Part shown: positions 60,628 to 64,000 of the stretch, in pieces
Layout: every line of letters begins with the position of its first letter
Position numbering within the stretch: position 1 is the first letter of the stretch
NCBI RefSeq assembly: GCF_008831285.2
Contig: NC_045139.1
Coordinates: 30,512,206-30,576,205 of the forward strand
Direction of reading: 5' to 3'
Length of the DNA stretch: 64,000 bases
Origin: Nymphaea colorata
Taxonomy: Eukaryota; Streptophyta; Magnoliopsida; Nymphaeales; Nymphaeaceae
Notes under the pieces: generated by a model
Databases searched by the model: none
The model's input: only the letters and a program-made list of their open reading frames with translations
What the model was told of the DNA's origin: nothing
Program-made: the position numbers and the translations under genes

Positions 60628-63177
60628 CTAAGGTGAACCTCCTCCACTCGCGGAGCTTGAACCAGTGACGCTTTCCGGCAAGACCTTCATGGTTGAAAGA
60701 TGCAGAAGATGTCAGAAAGAATACAGAACAATGTGAAGTTTCTCTACTCATGAAGTGATTATTGACAATAACAATACAGAAAAGAAGAGATCTGGCAGAT
60801 GCTCACTTGATCCTTTTGTGGAGCCTGTTGGGCTAGAGAAGTTCGCCTCTTCTTTGACTTCTTCGACCTTTTGCTCTTACGCCTGTCTGCCTCATCTGCA
60901 ATCACGACCAGTGGTTTACTACGTGCAGAGGCGGCAAGCTCGCGCCTACCATTGTTGAACTTCAATTAAAAGTACCACTCTTCTCCCTCCCTCTCCCCTT
61001 TGTTTGGCGAGAATCAGATTAAAAAGACTAAAATTTTCTCCTAATTTTATACGCATTTGAAGACAGTAAAGCTAAGATTTACGACCCAGAAAGTTTCAGA
61101 TCCTGGTCGGGTTCAGTGGCGATATGCCTGCCTTAAAAAGGTTAATGGTGTAAGAATATTCTGAAGGAAATGGCAAAAAAAAATCACCGGTAAAAAATAC
61201 TTTAAGGTTCTTATGAATTTTTTTTAGCATTGAACTCCTTGTCTTTGTAACAGTGTTTGAATGAAAGTGATCAGAAAGGAAGGGTGAGAGAGAGAGACCA
61301 AAATAATTCAAAATTTTCATGGAACTCGGTTTTTAGATCTCCCTGTAACACGTTCTTACAGTATAGCCATTAGCATCCCGAAGTCTTTAATCAGTATTAA
61401 GAGGAGTTGGAGAAGAGGCCGCTTTTGGAACAAACATGGTGAGCAATTATTATTGACAGCTACTCGCTGCATCGTGTACTTGCTGCACTAAAAGCCATGG
61501 ACGTTTCTTTCTCAAATGTGAAGGAAACCATCTGACGATATGAAAAGCGCACCCTTTTAGTACAAAAAATAATGGTAAGACAGCTCCTGGACATGACTTG
61601 TATCTAGTTGCTTATAAGATTGGTGCAAGCCGGACCAGGCTTTTCCCATACAATCCTCCCAAGGAAAAATTTACATACAATGTTGCTTGCAAACTCATCT
61701 CAGTGATGTTCTTTAATGACTAATGTTCAGCTTTATACCGATTATGAAGTTAAAACTATACCTGCTGTAAAATTTCGTGAGATATTTTTGTCCCTCCCTT
61801 ACCTTTCAATCTTGGGATTAAAACAAGATGGCACTCCTCCAATTCTCAAGTACCATCAAAAAAGTTGAAGTGGACGGTTTGAGAGAGCTATAACAGGCAA
61901 CTTAGCGTCAAGTTCAAGAAAGAGAAAGGTGTATAGTCTACTTCACCAAGTTATTCACTTATGAATCTATTCTTATTCTCTAGCAGCACAGCCGAACGAA
62001 TATTTTCTGTTGCTACATCACGTCATTTACCAAAGATAAGCAGATACAAAAGGGAAGTGAAAATACCGTATGGAGTAAAATAGATCGCCATTAAAGCACC
62101 AAAATAGAACGCCATTGAAGGATGTTCATGAAGCACTACATAACCAGTTCTTCACGCTCCATCCATGTATAATGTGCACCCCAACTCTGAGAAAGTGCTT
62201 CAATAATGTCCCCAAGCAAAGAAGATTTGGATTTTAGCTAAACCAACTAGGGAGACGGCTTTTCTTTTTTCTCTTGACCAAAGTAATTGAATATTTACTT
62301 GTTTTTTCTGCTTCATGGATGCCACCCGTTGCCTGAAAACTGTAGGACTTGAAAAGATCGTACATGACTTTTGATGTCGGGATCATAAAAAAATCAGCGG
62401 CTTCGAACTTTTGTATTTTATAAAACTTCAGTTGCACAAAAAAAAAATCCTTCCTTTTTTGTTGTTTTTTGTCTTCGAATGCAGAGTATCCACTTGTGCT
62501 GTTACATTTACTTAAAAAGGATAAGAAACACTAGAAAAGACGTGGGCAGTCTCTATAATAAACTTTCCAGTAGCAATGTGCTTTGGCAAGAGAAGTGTGT
62601 GCGTTTGTGTGTGTAACATATATATATATATATATACTCAAACATCCCTTTAAGAGACGACCTTGGGAGAGGATGAGCCCGCCGGCCACCGGCAAACCCA
62701 GGCGAAAAATCCGGATGCTGGAAGCTGGCCGTTATCGTCTATGTTAATACACCAACCCAACGTTGCAGATTTGTAGTATGTAACAAATGGATTCCCCACA
62801 AAAGATATATCGAGATGCATGCCATAATCCGTGATGTTTCTTTATTATGACCTATCAGAAATTATGATGGCAGCGAGAAGGAGGGGGAAGGGGAGGGGGG
62901 AGGACGTACAGTACTGTTTGGCGTGACTGAGATCGAGAGTAGTAGAATCAAGGGTAGAGTCCCAGGAGTCGGGGAGGTGGCGGTCGAGCGGCTGGTGGTC
63001 GTAGTCGTAGCCGTTGAGATGGTAGTACTGGAAGTGGTCGGCGGCGGTGCTTCCGAAGACGCGTTTGACGAAGGAAACCTCGAGGGAGTGGAGGTAGGAG
63101 GAGTGCTTCTCCTTCGTCCATCCGAACTCAACGCTGCTGCCCTCTTTGCCCTCTGCTGCTGCAGGCAGCCGATCCAT
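60628..63177 (-). CDS. COR27: COR27/COR28-like cold-regulated protein, copy B
   Basis: Tandem paralogue of the gene at 46.5-49.5 kb with the same predicted role. Supported minus-strand exons are 63177-62910 (89 codons plus one base), 62738-62662 (probable), 60918-60807 and 60684-60628. Exon 1 starts at GCCATGG and has GWTKEKHSSYLHSLEVSFV, then HQPLDRHLPDSWDSTLD. The third exon has SKPLVVIADEADRRKSKRSK followed by KKSKKRRTSL, a basic cluster. The last reads VLPESVTGSSSASGGGSP and a stop. Splice sites sit at the same places as in copy A. Probable exon 2 shifts frame against copy A in its second half yet also stays open. A middle exon remains unidentified, so the full protein cannot be given. 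Confidence 0.68.
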
Positions 63178-63315
63178 GGCGGAAAGCAATTTCAGACGAG
63201 GAGTAAAAGAAAGAAATTAGAGAAGGAAGGCCGGAAAAGGAGAAAAGGGCCACCGAAGGGTGATCGGTGGCGGTATTGGGTATTTAAAACCCCCTTTTTG
63301 TCATCTTCCCCGCAC

Positions 63316-63343
63316 AAATATCTTATGGGCCCAACTCCACGTG
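63316..63343 (-). promoter_or_regulatory. G-box and evening-element-like pair upstream of copy B
   Basis: CACGTG at 63338-63343 and CAAATATCT at 63315-63323 lie about 140-165 bp upstream of the start codon, in the same order and nearly the same spacing as in copy A. A TTTAAATA stretch near 63.28 kb on the minus strand may be the TATA box. Confidence 0.5.
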
Positions 63344-63473
63344 CCCCCGCGTTAAAGAAACTGGATATTTGTGGGATAAAAGCAACTTTTCCACCATTTT
63401 TTCAGATGTTTACATAAAGATGGCTTTATGTTTCGTATATTACATTTGCCTCCCTTCTTCTTTTCTCCTTCAT

Positions 63474-63748
63474 ATTTCACTCAACTCATGCTTCCTAGGC
63501 TTCAGCTCAGACCTTCGTTAAGCTCCAACGAGCACACTGTGAATAAAGTCCTAGTTCGTTTTTTTTCTTTGTTTACTTTGATAACTTAACATATATATAT
63601 ATATAGGTGTTAAATAGCGATTGATAGGGTATTTTCATCATTTAATATTATTTTTTATTTTTTCCTTCTTGTTTTTCTTTCAACCATGAACTAAAAAAAT
63701 CAATAACTCTAGTTGTTTTTTATTCACTTAGCATCAAAGTATCTAACA

Positions 63749-63821
<73 letters not shown>

Positions 63822-64000
63822 TTAGTTTTATAGAGTCATTCAGCTCAAGGCCCTTTGATCTCTCATTATGAACAGTTGAGAGAAAAACAACAAAAAAAAA
63901 TATGTGAACTATTACTAAATCATAAAAATGTCAATCATTTTTTCTCCTTATTTTATATTAACTATTCATCACAATCGATAAGAAAATTCTCATGCATAAG
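63474..64000. other. Flank with long (TA)n
   Basis: No gene is seen. AT-rich sequence continues to the window edge beyond the duplicated block. Confidence 0.6.
63751..63815. repeat. (TA)n microsatellite
   Basis: About 32 TA units, the longest tract in the window. Confidence 0.95.

Larger units (their letters stand above)
56050..63473. repeat. Segmental duplication, unit 2
   Basis: The counterpart of unit 1, in the same orientation, and it also ends in a COR27-like gene. It contains an extra segment of about 2 kb (about 57.17-59.15 kb) that unit 1 lacks, beginning with an LTR-like sequence. Outside that segment the two units share most blocks with many substitutions and small indels. Boundaries are approximate. 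Confidence 0.88.

Overview
The window is nuclear DNA from a flowering plant. It is AT-rich, its genes are split by many GT-AG introns, and it holds long (TA)n, (GA)n and (CT)n microsatellites, MITE-like inverted-repeat elements and LTR elements. The protein families are plant-typical: a signal-anchored trehalase, a telo-box ribosomal protein gene, plant inhibitor-2 and COR27/28-like proteins. I cannot name the species from sequence alone. No rRNA, convincing tRNA, CRISPR or prokaryotic operon structure is visible.

Layout. 1-4.2 kb is intergenic and microsatellite-rich. 4.2-8.4 kb (minus) holds 60S ribosomal protein L10a (uL1): 216 codons in four coding exons, the first only five coding bases. 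10.3-16.7 kb (minus) holds an 11-exon GH37 trehalase of 585 residues. 16.7-22.8 kb is repeat-rich intergenic DNA with two GAGTCGAG-type inverted-repeat elements and a probable solo LTR. 22.8-27.1 kb (plus) holds a nine-exon UDP-glucose 4-epimerase of 351 residues. 29.5-31.9 kb (plus) holds a three-exon hotdog thioesterase-like gene of 173 residues with an unusual residue at the usual catalytic acidic position. 34.6-42.4 kb (plus) holds a four-exon protein phosphatase inhibitor-2 gene of 187 residues. Its first intron contains a complete, decayed, non-autonomous LTR retrotransposon of 3795 bp with a perfect 5-bp target duplication.

43-64 kb is dominated by a segmental duplication. Unit 1 is about 43.2-49.8 kb and unit 2 about 56.0-63.5 kb. 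Each ends in a minus-strand COR27/COR28-like gene with a G-box and an evening-element-like site upstream. Unit 2 alone carries an inserted LTR-bearing fragment. Between the units lies an unrecognised, coding-like but stop-interrupted region (54.0-55.5 kb, minus).

How the genes relate. Plant genes are not in operons, so neighbours need not cooperate. Trehalase and the epimerase both act in carbohydrate metabolism. The COR27-like pair would belong to cold and clock regulation. The exon structures of the five complete genes were checked base by base for frame and splice sites. The COR27-like models have their first and last two exons supported, but a middle exon remains unresolved.
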